Notes: a model not told the origin generated them from the sequence alone. Numbered from the stretch's first letter, positions 17,503 through 27,241 are shown. The stretch is 64,000 nt of DNA from Marinobacter profundi (GCF_002744715.1 NZ_KZ319370.1:186001-250000), one strand, 5' to 3'. A program made the numbers and translations.

Positions 17503-18570
17503 TCAGGCCATGGCCCGCAACCGGGTGGTGGCCGGCGTTACCGGAATCCGCGACAGGGTACGGTGATGACTGGGACTGATGCCGGTCCAGCGCTTGAAGG
17601 CGCGGGTAAAGTTGGCGGCATCGGCGTAACCCAGGCTGTCGGCAATCTGGCTCAGGTTCATGCCGGTATTCTCCAGCAACTCCCGCGCCCGCTCCAGCCG
17701 CACCTGGTCCACCAGATTCTGGAAGCTGGACTCCTCTTCCTGCAGGCGTCGCTTCAGGGTCCGCTCCGACACGAACAGAGTACCGGCAACCCGCGCCAGT
17801 TTGGGGGGGAACGGGTGGCTGGTTTCAATGACCCGGCGAACCCGGCAGGCGAAGCCGGCGTCTTCGGTGAGCTGGTGCAGGGCCTCTTCGCACTGGGCTC
17901 GTGAGGTGGCAGCCAGCTGGTCATCGGAGAACTTCAGCGGGGCACTGAGCTGGGCGGTGGGGACCAGGAAGGCATCTTCGGTGGCGTTGAAGCGTACCGG
18001 GACGGCTATCCGCTGGCGGAAACGCTGGAAATAGGCCGGTTCCGCACCACGGCGGCGGATCTCCGAACCAGGAACCGCCACACCGGTCAGCTGCACTCCC
18101 ATGGTGACGCAGCCAAACAGCATCGCATCCATGATGAACCCCTGCAACGGACCCAGGTCGATGCTGCAGGACACCTGGAATACCGCGTGACGGCCCTCGG
18201 TGCGGCGGGTCACCCGCAGATGGGGAGCCCGCAGTGTGAGGTAGCGGCTCATCAGGTCCAGCGCTTCGCCCAGGGTGCGACTGCTCATGACTGCGGTGCC
18301 CAGAGCGCCGTGCAGCGGCATTTTCATTTCTCCGGCCAGCATGATGCCCAGCCCCGGCTCGCCACTTTCGATAATCGCCCGGGTCACGAACTCACTGGCC
18401 TGGGCCTGGCTGACCCGCAACTCGGTGGATTTCAGTCGGACCGGGTCCAGTCCCACCCGCAGCAGCAAGGCCTGCTCGTCAACGCCGATGGTGTTTAACA
18501 GCTCAGCCAGCAAGTGTAGATAGATAGCGGGCAGGCCCAGATCCTGGTTATGCGAAGCTGAGGCGCGCAT
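17503..18570 (-). CDS. AraC-family regulator (Arabinose-binding-like N-domain)
   Basis: 355 residues. The N-terminal two thirds match the ligand-binding domain shared by ArgR/OruR-like and MmsR-like regulators of pseudomonads (motif PLHGALGTAVMSSRTLGEAL). The C-terminal 100 residues form the double helix-turn-helix, with FVSERTLKRRLQEE in the first and SLGYADAANFTRAFKRWTG in the second. Likely an activator of a nearby catabolic or lipid gene; the alpha/beta hydrolase at 18666 is transcribed from upstream in the same direction, but no target is proven. The effector is unknown. Confidence 0.88.
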   Translation of the reverse strand: MRASASHNQDLGLPAIYLHLLAELLNTIGVDEQALLLRVGLDPVRLKSTELRVSQAQASEFVTRAIIESGEPGLGIMLAGEMKMPLHGALGTAVMSSRTLGEALDLMSRYLTLRAPHLRVTRRTEGRHAVFQVSCSIDLGPLQGFIMDAMLFGCVTMGVQLTGVAVPGSEIRRRGAEPAYFQRFRQRIAVPVRFNATEDAFLVPTAQLSAPLKFSDDQLAATSRAQCEEALHQLTEDAGFACRVRRVIETSHPFPPKLARVAGTLFVSERTLKRRLQEEESSFQNLVDQVRLERARELLENTGMNLSQIADSLGYADAANFTRAFKRWTGISPSHHRTLSRIPVTPATTRLRAMA

Positions 18571-18665
18571 GTCTCTTTCCTCGTTGGTTCTGATTTTTAT
18601 TGTGTCGCTAACAGGCAGGAAGTATGACCGGATTGGCCATGGCTACCCATGGCTTGGTTGACGGG

Positions 18666-19559
18666 TCAACAGGATACATAGGCCAATTGGCGGATAAAGC
18701 CGGTCAGTGCCCGGGCAGAGGCACCGGGGGCCTCGATCATCGGCAGGTGACCGACGCCACGGAATACCCGGATGTCGGCATGGGGCGTGTGGGTGCGGAA
18801 GTAATCCACACAGCGGGTCGGGGTGATCACATCACGGTCGCCCCACTGCACCTGCAAGGGGATCCGCGATTGGCCCAAATAACGGGCTGGCGCCAGGGCA
18901 TCCGCCACCATGTCGGCAAAGATATGGCGCAGGCTCTCGGTGCGCCGGAGCAGGTCAGGCGCCAGCAAGCCGGTCATCGCCACGCCCATCGGAGTGGGCT
19001 TGCCGTTACCGACGCTGTTGAACATGCGATAGACGCTCTTGAAGTCCCCGGGTATCAGTATGGCGTCACGGTCCGAGGTAAAGGGGGCGTCAATGTCGAC
19101 GCCGGCATGTTCCGGGATGCCGGCACTGTTGAGGAGGATCAGCGAGCGGGCCTGTGGTTCCATGCGATGGGCCAGTACTGTCGCAATAGCACCACCCATG
19201 GAGCTGCCAACCAGGTGCACGGCGGTCAGCCCGAGGCCATCCAGCCATTCCCGCAGCCGCAGTGCCTGGGCTTCAAAGCGGTAGCTGGCGTCGGCGCGGT
19301 AGTCGCTTTCGCCGAGACCGGGAAGGTCAGGGACCAGCAGGTGCCAGTCCATGGGGAGCCGCGGCAGCCAAAGGCCCCAGTTTTCTTTCATTGCGGCAAA
19401 GCCGTGCAGCAGGACCACTGTCGGCCGGTCCTGGCCGGGTGAACCACGCTCCAGCCATACCATGCGGTGGCCATCGACCAGGGTTTCTCGACGTTTGGCC
19501 CGGGCCAGCCAGCGGTGACCGGTGCGGGCCAGTGGCCACAGATCGGGGGTCGGCAACAT
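18666..19559 (-). CDS. Alpha/beta hydrolase
   Basis: 297 residues. The oxyanion region is VVLLHGF, the nucleophile elbow is GSSMGG (Ser in LVGSSMGGAIA), and the acid and base follow as GDRD and GHLP, so a complete Ser-Asp-His triad can be read. A short N-terminal segment (ARTGHRWLARAKRRE) is basic rather than a clear signal peptide. Resembles esterases or lipases of the monoacylglycerol-lipase type; the substrate cannot be told. It lies upstream of the AraC regulator on the same strand, with a 95-bp gap. Confidence 0.82.
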   Translation of the reverse strand: MLPTPDLWPLARTGHRWLARAKRRETLVDGHRMVWLERGSPGQDRPTVVLLHGFAAMKENWGLWLPRLPMDWHLLVPDLPGLGESDYRADASYRFEAQALRLREWLDGLGLTAVHLVGSSMGGAIATVLAHRMEPQARSLILLNSAGIPEHAGVDIDAPFTSDRDAILIPGDFKSVYRMFNSVGNGKPTPMGVAMTGLLAPDLLRRTESLRHIFADMVADALAPARYLGQSRIPLQVQWGDRDVITPTRCVDYFRTHTPHADIRVFRGVGHLPMIEAPGASARALTGFIRQLAYVSC

Positions 19560-19680
19560 AGCAGCGTGCTCTCAATTAGGAATGGTTTGCCGAGTTTACC
19601 CCGTTGCCGTGGGCAGACCTTGGCTGCCATGCCGCCTCGGGCGGGCGTTTCAGCAAGCTGGCGACGGACCGGTTGTGGCG

Positions 19681-21438
19681 TCAGAGGGCCAGGTCGGTAA
19701 TCAGGGGATCGTGGTCAGAGGATCGCCAGGGGCCGGTGGCGGCAACGGCGCCGCGATAATCGAGGTCCGCCGACTCATCGGCATTGATCCGCCAGCTGGT
19801 GGTCTGCAGCACCCGATCGGCCAGTCCGGTGGACGCCAGGCTGTAATCCAGGGTGCCACTGCGGCCCCGGTAGCGGTAAGTGTAGGCAGAGTCACCCTGG
19901 AAGTGACGCAGCAGGTCGGTATAGCCGGCATCGGTAAACCGGGTGATGGCAGTTTCCCGGGCATAGGCGTTGAGATCGCCGGTTACCAGGGTTCCCGCCA
20001 GGCCCCCGGGGTCGGTCAGGCTATCGAGCCAGCGTATCATCGTCTGGGCCGCCCGCTCCCGGCGCCGGGCATAGCAGCCCTGGCCGTCCTGTTGATCGCG
20101 ATTCGCACCGCTGGCGCCACGACAACTCTTGGATTTCAGGTGAACCGCGACAATTCGCACGGCCTGCCCGCCGCCGGCGGGGCGGAAGGCCTGCGCCAGC
20201 GGTGGCCGGCCCAGTCCGGCCCAGATCCCTTGGCCGGGCTGCTGTGGCGTACTGACAGGAACGATCCGGTCTGCGCGAAACAGCAGGCCGTTGCGGATGG
20301 CGTCGCCGCCATTACGCTCTCCTTCACTCCCTCCTTCAGCCCCGGCCCGGACAAAGCGCCAGTGTTGCCCCAGTGCCTGCGCCAGTTCCGCGATGGCACT
20401 GTGCTCGCCGTAGCCGTCATTTTCCAGTTCGGATAGTGCAATGACGTCGGGATCGGGCGCCGTCAGGGCGGCAACCAGGCGCCGGCGCTGGTCGGCAAAC
20501 TGACTCCCGGTTTCTGCGCCCCGCGCGGTTGGAAAACCACCGTCGCGGCCGTTGCCGTTAAAGAAGTTGTGCAGGTTGAGACTGAGCACCCGCAGGTTGC
20601 TGCCGGCAGGCCGGGCTGCAACCTGCTGTTCAACCGCGGCGGCGCGCGGATTGGTGGGGTGAAACACCGGCGCCTGCTGCGGTTGCAGGCGCCAGCCATC
20701 GAAGCGGTAGTCGAGGATGCCGGTCAGGCCGCTGATCCGGGTTCCGCTGCGTACCCCGTAACTCGACCAGGGCGCGGGAGCCGGCCAGGCCAGTGACTCC
20801 GGATAGCGGGTGGCGCGGTTGTCATCAAGGTGCAGGCGCTGGCGTTGCTGTTGGCGCAACAGCTCGGCGGCACCGGCGCCGGGCGACAGGACCTGGGTCG
20901 GTGCGGGTTGGCTGGCCGGTGCCAGCGTCAGTTCGCCATAGCGGTGAAGGTTATGGTTCTCCACCACGATCAGGGGCTCAATGAAACTGACCCGCATGGC
21001 TTCCAGATGTTCCGGCGCACGGTCTCCGGGCCAAAGGTGGCTGAGCCGGACCGGTGGCGGCATCGGACCCTGGCCGCAGAGCCTGAGGGTCTGCACCGCG
21101 GCAATTTCCGTGAGGCCGTGATACTCGCGGACCGTACCGGTTACCCGGACCCGGTCTCCCGGTTGGCCGGTTTTCCGGTCGGTAAACACAAACAGGGCAT
21201 CCGAGGTTGTCGGGTCATCGTCGGTTTCGGCGGCGGCCTGCTGGAGATAGAAACCGCGAAAGCCGCCAGAGTGGCGGCTGTCATGGGTGAGGATGCCTTC
21301 CACGGTGACCGTTCGCCCCAGCAGCGGGGACTGGGTGCCCCGACCCTGGACGGCGGCAATCGGGGTGGCACCGGTCCTGCAGGCATCTGCCATTACCTGG
21401 GTGGCCAGCAACAACAACAGCAAGAGGGACCAGCGCAT
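19681..21438 (-). CDS. Secreted endonuclease/exonuclease/phosphatase, ExeM-like
   Basis: 585 residues from ATG 21438, chosen because it opens on a signal peptide (MRWSLLLLLLLATQVMADA); a longer frame upstream would run into the WYL gene. An OB-fold-like N-terminal region (about 25-280, with GRTVTVEGILT and GQPGDRVRVTGTVREY) is followed by an endonuclease/exonuclease/phosphatase domain (about 290-585), with LSLNLHNFF, ALSELEN, TGDLNAY and SSDHDPLI as the metal and catalytic motifs. This order matches extracellular DNases such as Shewanella ExeM. It probably degrades extracellular DNA for nutrients or biofilm remodelling. It lies after the WYL regulator on the same strand. Confidence 0.85.
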   Translation of the reverse strand: MRWSLLLLLLLATQVMADACRTGATPIAAVQGRGTQSPLLGRTVTVEGILTHDSRHSGGFRGFYLQQAAAETDDDPTTSDALFVFTDRKTGQPGDRVRVTGTVREYHGLTEIAAVQTLRLCGQGPMPPPVRLSHLWPGDRAPEHLEAMRVSFIEPLIVVENHNLHRYGELTLAPASQPAPTQVLSPGAGAAELLRQQQRQRLHLDDNRATRYPESLAWPAPAPWSSYGVRSGTRISGLTGILDYRFDGWRLQPQQAPVFHPTNPRAAAVEQQVAARPAGSNLRVLSLNLHNFFNGNGRDGGFPTARGAETGSQFADQRRRLVAALTAPDPDVIALSELENDGYGEHSAIAELAQALGQHWRFVRAGAEGGSEGERNGGDAIRNGLLFRADRIVPVSTPQQPGQGIWAGLGRPPLAQAFRPAGGGQAVRIVAVHLKSKSCRGASGANRDQQDGQGCYARRRERAAQTMIRWLDSLTDPGGLAGTLVTGDLNAYARETAITRFTDAGYTDLLRHFQGDSAYTYRYRGRSGTLDYSLASTGLADRVLQTTSWRINADESADLDYRGAVAATGPWRSSDHDPLITDLAL

Positions 21439-21484
21439 CAGGCGGGGCTCGGGCAATGGGACATGGGCCGAGTCTAGCAGATCC

Positions 21485-22390
21485 TTAATGCAGTCCGGCA
21501 ACCTCCACCGCGGGGGTATTGCGGGCGGGCAGCCAGGGCGAGAGGTTCTCGCGATTGGCCAGTTCAAGCTGGTGAACCATTGGGTCGCCGCGGCTTTCCC
21601 GTGGCGGAATGCCCATCAGCGCCAGCAGATACTCCACCAGCGCGGCGCGGGAGTCGAGGATCAGGCGCTGGTCTTTCATGCCGAAATCCGCTGCGATAAT
21701 GGCGCGCTGGGACTGGCTCAGACGCTGGTCCGGGCGCAACTCCACCGTCACCATGCGGTTCCAGTCGTCATCCTGGGAGGAGGTGTGGCGGCTGCGTTCG
21801 CTGCTGACTTCCGGGGTGCCGCGGAAGCGGCTAAGGGCAAAGTCGTGGAAACCCTGGCGCTGTTCACACCAGGCCCGGACATGCCAGCGCTGACCGCTGC
21901 AGACCAGGGTATGGGGTTCAATGGTCACCGGTGTCGGCTCCGGCCGGATCAGCGAGACGTAGTCGGCATCAAGCTGGCGGTTCTGCCGGGTCGCCGCGAT
22001 GATGGCGCGAACCACCGCGGGATCCGCGCTGCAGCAGGGCGCATTGATCATGGTGCTGTTGGGCAGGCTGATATCCAGCGACTCAAAGGTCTGGCTCAGG
22101 GCGTCGTAGCGGGACAGCAGATCGATATATTCACCCGGCAGCCCCTTGGTCACCACCGGCCGGAAGCTGGCGGAGGGTACATAGCCCTTGAGATGGCGAT
22201 CATAGACCAGATTGCCGGGGGCAAGTTCGCGGAGGTAGGTGTTGATGTCCTTGGAAGCCTGCTGTCGTCCGATTCCGAAACCGTGACAGATATGATTGGT
22301 GGTCAGTCGCCCTTCCCAGAGGGCAATGATTTCAATCAGTCGGTAGCGAAGCAAAAGGTCCCAGCGAATGGGCCAGTCCGTTTTTTTCAT
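21485..22390 (-). CDS. WYL-domain transcriptional regulator
   Basis: 301 residues: an N-terminal winged helix (about 1-75, with IGRQQASKDINTYLRE as recognition region), a WYL ligand domain in the middle (with PHTLVCSGQRWHVRAWCEQ) and a C-terminal WCX-like extension. Such proteins are dimeric repressors or activators; some (BrxR, CapW) control defence systems, but no defence gene lies nearby here. A 16-bp inverted repeat 35 bases upstream of the start is a possible autoregulatory operator. The extracellular nuclease follows 46 bases after its stop and may be co-transcribed. The signal is unknown. Confidence 0.85.
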   Translation of the reverse strand: MKKTDWPIRWDLLLRYRLIEIIALWEGRLTTNHICHGFGIGRQQASKDINTYLRELAPGNLVYDRHLKGYVPSASFRPVVTKGLPGEYIDLLSRYDALSQTFESLDISLPNSTMINAPCCSADPAVVRAIIAATRQNRQLDADYVSLIRPEPTPVTIEPHTLVCSGQRWHVRAWCEQRQGFHDFALSRFRGTPEVSSERSRHTSSQDDDWNRMVTVELRPDQRLSQSQRAIIAADFGMKDQRLILDSRAALVEYLLALMGIPPRESRGDPMVHQLELANRENLSPWLPARNTPAVEVAGLH

Positions 22391-22424
22391 AGGCTTGGAC
22401 TCTTTGAGTTGGCTGAGCGTGACT

Positions 22425-22440
22425 CATGAAGAGCTTCATG
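22425..22440. promoter_or_regulatory. Inverted repeat, possible WYL operator
   Basis: CATGAAG and CTTCATG flank two bases, giving 7-bp arms. It lies 35 bases upstream of the WYL gene start, between it and the divergent MFS gene, as expected for an autoregulator binding site. No other copy was noticed in the window. Confidence 0.4.
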
Positions 22441-22655
22441 GTAGCAGCATTGATTGGTGGCCGTGAGTTACGTCACCTTAATGTAAAATACTGTCAAAGC
22501 GGGCTATGACTGGGCTGGCGGGCCGGTTTTCGCGGGTCTCGGCAAGTGCGTAGTGGAGTCACCGGAGCGTGACTGATGTAATGCCGGCACAGCAGAAATC
22601 ACTTGGTGCTGCTATGTTTTCCTGAGCCATTCACCTGCAATCCGGAGCCCGCTGG

Positions 22656-23942
22656 ATGACCCGCATGGTCACGTCCCTGTCCGCCCTTATTCTCAGCATT
22701 GTATTGCTGGTGAGTGGCAATGCCTTCCTGATGACCCTGCTGGGTATCCGCATGAGTATCGAGGCGGTTGATCCGGCGACGATTGGCTGGGTCCTGGTGT
22801 GCTACTCCATCGGTTTCGTGCTCGGGACCCTGTATCTGCACCGGGTCATTGGCCGGGTCGGGCACATCCGGGCCTTTGCGGTGTTTGCGGCGCTGGCAGC
22901 GGTATCGGCCCTGCTCTATCCGCTGGCGGTGTCGGCGATTTTCTGGGCATTCCTGCGGGCACTGTCCGGATTCAGTATTGCCGGTGTGCTGGTGGTGATT
23001 GAGAGCTGGTTCAGCAGCCGCGCCACCAATGCAAATCGCGGTGCCCTGTTTGCGGTTTACCAGATTGTTTTCTACCTGTCGGCGGCCGGAGGCCAGCTGA
23101 TTGTCAATGTGGGGGATCCGGCCGGTTTCGTACCCTTTACGCTGGCGGCCATTCTGCTGACCCTGGCACTGATTCCGCTGTCCCTGACGCGAATGGAAGC
23201 GCCCGCGATCGAGCAGTCTGAACGCCTGTCGTTTTTTACCCTGGCGCGGGAGTCGTCCTCGGGGGTGGCCGGGGCGCTTATTTGTGGGGTGTTGATCGGT
23301 GCGTTTTATGCCATGGGTCCGGTCTATGCCACTCTGGTGGGACTGGACGTTGGCCAGACCTCGACCTTCATGGCCAGTGCCATCGTTGCGGCGATGCTGC
23401 TGGCCTGGCCCCTGGGGCGGATCTGCGATCATTACGATCGGCGCCGGGTGATGCGCTGGGTGGCGCTGGCCGCCGGCCTGGCCTCCCTCGCCGTTGCCTT
23501 CCTCGGTGCCGAGCAGCGCTGGCTGCTGACCTTGCTGGTGGGCCTGGTCACCGGTTTGTCGGCGTCCATCTACCCGATTGCCGTGGCCATCACCAACGAC
23601 CGTATGGACAGCAACCGGATTGTCGCGGCCAGTGCCACCCTGTTGCTCAGTTATGGTATTGGCAGCGTCATCGGTCCGATCGTGTCCGCCGAGCTGGTCA
23701 GCTGGCTGGGCCCCCACGGCATGTTCCTTGGCAATGCCGGGTTCCTGCTGGCCCTCGTCGTGGTGACCAGTTACCGCATCAGCCATACCCACGATATCCC
23801 GGTGGCCGAACAGGAGCATTTTGTTCCGGCCATGCCGGAGTCCTCGCCGGTGCTTACCGAGATCGATCCCCGCAACGAGGAATTCCATGAATCTCCGGAA
23901 GCTACGGAGATTCGCGAAGAAGCCCTGCAGAAAGCGGGCTGA
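22656..23942 (+). CDS. MFS transporter, YcaD-like
   Basis: 428 residues with 12 predicted membrane segments and a charged cytosolic tail of about 50 residues. The family traits seen are the early SIGFVLGTLYLHRVIGRVGH loop (the MFS A-motif position between helices 2 and 3) and ICDHYDRRRVMRW between helices 8 and 9. This pattern matches the YcaD/TsgA-like group of proton-driven transporters of unknown substrate. CCGGAG precedes the ATG. It is divergent from the WYL regulator, which may or may not control it. Confidence 0.8.
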   Translation: MTRMVTSLSALILSIVLLVSGNAFLMTLLGIRMSIEAVDPATIGWVLVCYSIGFVLGTLYLHRVIGRVGHIRAFAVFAALAAVSALLYPLAVSAIFWAFLRALSGFSIAGVLVVIESWFSSRATNANRGALFAVYQIVFYLSAAGGQLIVNVGDPAGFVPFTLAAILLTLALIPLSLTRMEAPAIEQSERLSFFTLARESSSGVAGALICGVLIGAFYAMGPVYATLVGLDVGQTSTFMASAIVAAMLLAWPLGRICDHYDRRRVMRWVALAAGLASLAVAFLGAEQRWLLTLLVGLVTGLSASIYPIAVAITNDRMDSNRIVAASATLLLSYGIGSVIGPIVSAELVSWLGPHGMFLGNAGFLLALVVVTSYRISHTHDIPVAEQEHFVPAMPESSPVLTEIDPRNEEFHESPEATEIREEALQKAG

Positions 23943-24150
23943 GCTGGCACGACCGGCAGCACTCTCGCCGGTCATTTCCTGCGCTTTGTCACCTGCAGCG
24001 GGGCAGTTCGGCCCCGTTATGCGCCGTTCTCTCGGTTTTTCCCCATTTTGATTTTCTCTGTTATTCTGTTTTCTTATCAATGATTAGCTTACTATTAGTG
24101 AATTCTTGGCTGTAAGCCAGTTCCACCGCTGTTTACCGGAGTCCCAGGTC

Positions 24151-24582
24151 ATGAGTATGAGAGAGCAGTTCCCCTTCGCTGTTGCACGTGTCACCCGGCG
24201 CTGGCGCAAATTGCTGGATGAGCGTCTGAAGGACATGGGCGTGACCCAGGCCCGCTGGACCACCATGGTCTATCTGCAGGAAGGCGGCGAGGGCCTTACC
24301 CAGCGCGAGCTGGCCGGGCTGATGGCCATCGAGAACCCGACGCTGGTACGGTTGCTGGATAGTCTTGAGGAACAGAATCTGATCGAGCGCCGGCCGTGCC
24401 AGCACGACCGGCGTGCCCGCCGCCTGTTTCTGACGCCGTCCGGTGAGTCATTCATGGACGACCTCAATGCGCGGGCGGCACAGTTGCGGGCGGAGATGCT
24501 CGACGGCGTCACCGACGACGAGATCGAGTGTGCCTTGCGGGTGTTCCGCAGGATCATGGAAAACGCTGAACGGCAGAAGTAA
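24151..24582 (+). CDS. MarR-family regulator
   Basis: 143 residues forming one winged-helix MarR domain. The recognition helix region is LAGLMAIENPTLVRLLDSLE and the wing contains RRPCQHDRRARRLFLTPSG with the conserved DxR pattern (HDRRAR). SlyA-like regulators look the same. ATG 24151 is preferred, since the family begins close to it; 24106 would add an unlikely tail. An AT-rich gap (24040-24110) upstream probably holds promoter and operator. The following MFS exporter starts 20 bases after its stop, so the regulator probably controls this drug-efflux-like operon. Confidence 0.85.
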   Translation: MSMREQFPFAVARVTRRWRKLLDERLKDMGVTQARWTTMVYLQEGGEGLTQRELAGLMAIENPTLVRLLDSLEEQNLIERRPCQHDRRARRLFLTPSGESFMDDLNARAAQLRAEMLDGVTDDEIECALRVFRRIMENAERQK

Positions 24583-24602
24583 TTGCTGAACGGCAGACGT
24601 CA

Positions 24603-26030
24603 TTGCTGCCGGCCGTTGAGCACTCCGGAGGTGCTGTTCTGGGCAACCATACGTTGGAAGCATTACAGGCCCGCTATGGCGAGCGCTGGCGCTGGCTGGC
24701 GGTAGCAACAGTCATGCTGGGTACCATGGCGACGGTGCTCAGTGCCACAGTCGTGAATGTTGCGCTCCACGATATCATGCTGGAGTTCGGCATTCGTCAG
24801 GGCCAGGTGCACTGGCTGGCCACCGGCTTCATTGCGGCCATGACCACCACCATGCTGGCGTCGAGCTGGTTACTGGATCATTTCGGTATCCGCCGGACGC
24901 TGGCCGTCGCCATGCTGTTGTTCAGCATTGTCTCCGTGCTTGGTGGCTTTGCCAGTACCCCGGAACTGCTGATCCTTGCCCGGGTTGCCCAGGGCGCGGT
25001 GGCCGGGCTGATGCAGCCGATGGCGATGTTCCTGGTATTCCGGATTTTCCCCCGGGAGCGTCGCGGCCAGGCCATGGGCATCTATGGCATGGGGGTGATC
25101 CTTGCGCCGGCCCTGGGGCCGGTGCTGGGCGGTTTTCTGGTCGACCAGTTCAACTGGCGATACGTCATGTTCGCGCCTGCCCCGGTGACCCTGCTCGGGG
25201 TCTTCATGGCGCTCCGTTTCCTGCCCCTGAAGCCACAACAGGCTGACCCCTACCCCTTCGACCTGCCGGGGCTGGTGCTGCTTGGCCTGGCCATCGTGTC
25301 CAGCCTGGATGCCCTCAACCGGTTGCAGCAGCCCGCGGGCAGCGAAGTGACCATTGCGGTGCTGGCCGCCGTGGCGCTGCTTGCCCTGGTACTGTTTGTC
25401 TGGCGCGAACGGCGGGCCCGTCATCCGCTGCTGAACGTGGCACTGCTGAGGCGACGCAGCTTCCTTTACGCCAACATCGGCGCCCTGGCGCTCGGCCTGG
25501 CGTTATTCGGCTCTACCTACCTGATTCCGCTGTTCGTCCAGACCGCACTGTCCTATTCCGCTACCGAGGCCGGTCTGCTCATGCTGCCGGCAGGGATTGC
25601 GCTGGGCATTACGTTTCCGCTGGCCGGGCGTCTGGCGGACAAACGCAGCTCACGGGGGTTGATCCTGTTCGGTATCACCCTGTTTGCCCTGTCGGCGATG
25701 CTGTTTGCGGTGTCCGGCCTGGAGCTGGCTTTCGGCTGGCTGGCGTTATGGACCATTCTTGGCCGCATCGGCCTGGGCTTCATGTTGCCGGCCTTGTCGA
25801 CCGGAGCGCTCAATCCGCTGGAGCCCCATCAGCTGGGGGCGGGCTCCAGCACCATTAACTTCACCCGTCAGCTGGGCGGTGCTTACGGGGTCAACATTGT
25901 CGCATTGAGTATTGAATACGGCGACCATGCCGCGGGCCTGCCGACCATCGGCGCGTTCCACTCGGCCTGGTGGCTGGTAGCGCTGTTTGTCGGCCTGGCC
26001 GCGGTGCCGGTCTGGCGGATGAAAGTGTGA
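24603..26030 (+). CDS. MFS transporter, DHA2 (EmrB/QacA) type
   Basis: About 465-475 residues with 14 predicted membrane segments. The DHA2 motifs seen are LSATVVNVALHDI in helix 1, WLATGFIAAMTTTM, and the motif C GMGVILAPALGPVLGGFL in helix 5, typical of drug:proton antiporters. No ATG is available near the true start: the frame can begin at TTG 24603, but the only strong ribosome site, GGAGG at 24627-24631, points to a start near 24639, where the codon is CTG. The start is therefore uncertain. It forms an operon with the MarR regulator, and probably exports hydrophobic toxic compounds without an adjacent EmrA adaptor. Confidence 0.85.
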   Translation: MLPAVEHSGGAVLGNHTLEALQARYGERWRWLAVATVMLGTMATVLSATVVNVALHDIMLEFGIRQGQVHWLATGFIAAMTTTMLASSWLLDHFGIRRTLAVAMLLFSIVSVLGGFASTPELLILARVAQGAVAGLMQPMAMFLVFRIFPRERRGQAMGIYGMGVILAPALGPVLGGFLVDQFNWRYVMFAPAPVTLLGVFMALRFLPLKPQQADPYPFDLPGLVLLGLAIVSSLDALNRLQQPAGSEVTIAVLAAVALLALVLFVWRERRARHPLLNVALLRRRSFLYANIGALALGLALFGSTYLIPLFVQTALSYSATEAGLLMLPAGIALGITFPLAGRLADKRSSRGLILFGITLFALSAMLFAVSGLELAFGWLALWTILGRIGLGFMLPALSTGALNPLEPHQLGAGSSTINFTRQLGGAYGVNIVALSIEYGDHAAGLPTIGAFHSAWWLVALFVGLAAVPVWRMKV

Positions 26031-26182
26031 TGCCGCGGGTGGGAAATCGGAAAGCCTGTCCGTTTCGTAACCCCTTTTTATCGGCTTGTCAGCCGTCAAC
26101 GGTGGACAAGGCAGACGTCAGCCCGCGAAAATAGAGGGTCAAAGGCCGGGTGTTCATTCCGGCAGCAAGAGGATTCGGAGTC

Positions 26183-27241
26183 ATGAGGTTGAGAGAGTTT
26201 CTGGCTACCCTGGTTGTCTGCCTGTTGCTGGCAGCAAATCTCCAGGCAGCCGCACAGGCCCCGGCGACAGCGCCGCAAACCGGTGGGGAGCAAGGGGAGC
26301 CGCAGCAGCCCCGGTCGCCGCTGTTCACCGTGGAGGGGGACCTGGCGGGTACGCTGTCGGTATTCACCACGCGCTATGAAGATACCTTTGCAGCGATAGG
26401 TAACTCGCTCAGCCTGGGTTACCTGGAACTGGTCAAGGCCAACCCCGGGGTAGACCCGTGGCTGCCTGGCGAAGGGACCCAGATTACCCTGCCACGGCAG
26501 TACGTGCTGCCGGATGTGGAGCGCAAGGGTATTGTGATCAACCTTGCGGAATACCGGCTTTACTACTTCACTGAACAGGGAGTACAGGTGTATCCGGTAG
26601 GCGTGGGTACCGATGACAATCCGTCCCCGCTGACGGATGCCCAGGTTACCATGCGCCTGGAATCACCGGCCTGGTATCCGCCCGCGAGCATACGGGCTGA
26701 GTATCAGGCGTCCGGTGACTACCTGCCGCGGATGATTCCGCCCGGTCCGGGCAATCCGTTGGGCTCCCATGCCCTGTTGCTGAGTGAGGAAGGCTACCTG
26801 ATTCACGGCACTAACAAGCAGTTCGGTGTGGGTATGCAGGTCAGCCACGGCTGTTTCCGGATGTACAACGAGGACATCTCGCGCTTCGTCTATGAAGTAC
26901 CGAAGGGCACCCCGGTACGGGTGATCCGCGAGCCGGTCAAACTCGGTATGAGTGGCAGTGAGGTCTGGTTGGAAGTGCACCGTCCGAACGAGGAGTACAC
27001 CGACGAGGATCGAAACCGCCTGTGGCAGGCCGTGACAACGGCTCTGGAGGAATTCCGGGAGCAGCGGCCGGAGGTGGAGCTGAAGCGGCGGGCCATTGAA
27101 CTGGCGGTGGACCAGGCGGATGGTATCCCCCGCATGGTTGGTGAGCGCGTTACCCGGGTTGCTGCCGATGGCACCGGAGCACAACCTGAAAGCGATGGTG
27201 CCCGTGAGGCCAGTGGAGAACCGGTACAGCTCTGGTTCTAG
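26183..27241 (+). CDS. L,D-transpeptidase with LysM-like N-domain
   Basis: 352 residues. A signal peptide (MRLREFLATLVVCLLLAANLQAAAQA), a linker rich in Pro and Gln, a LysM-like segment (about 55-100) and a YkuD catalytic domain (about 105-255) with the HGTNK and SHGCFRMYN motifs, the cysteine being the nucleophile. It acts in the periplasm, forming 3-3 peptidoglycan cross-links or attaching a lipoprotein to the wall. An Lpp-like lipoprotein is encoded 2.4 kb away, so lipoprotein attachment (the ErfK/YbiS role) is a reasonable guess. ATG 26183 opens directly on the signal peptide. It is followed by nfeD and slipin genes. Confidence 0.9.
   Translation: MRLREFLATLVVCLLLAANLQAAAQAPATAPQTGGEQGEPQQPRSPLFTVEGDLAGTLSVFTTRYEDTFAAIGNSLSLGYLELVKANPGVDPWLPGEGTQITLPRQYVLPDVERKGIVINLAEYRLYYFTEQGVQVYPVGVGTDDNPSPLTDAQVTMRLESPAWYPPASIRAEYQASGDYLPRMIPPGPGNPLGSHALLLSEEGYLIHGTNKQFGVGMQVSHGCFRMYNEDISRFVYEVPKGTPVRVIREPVKLGMSGSEVWLEVHRPNEEYTDEDRNRLWQAVTTALEEFREQRPEVELKRRAIELAVDQADGIPRMVGERVTRVAADGTGAQPESDGAREASGEPVQLWF

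Noticed and set aside
21485..22390. WYL regulator as marker of a defence island
   Set aside because: Neighbours are an extracellular nuclease and MFS and regulator genes; no defence gene was seen.
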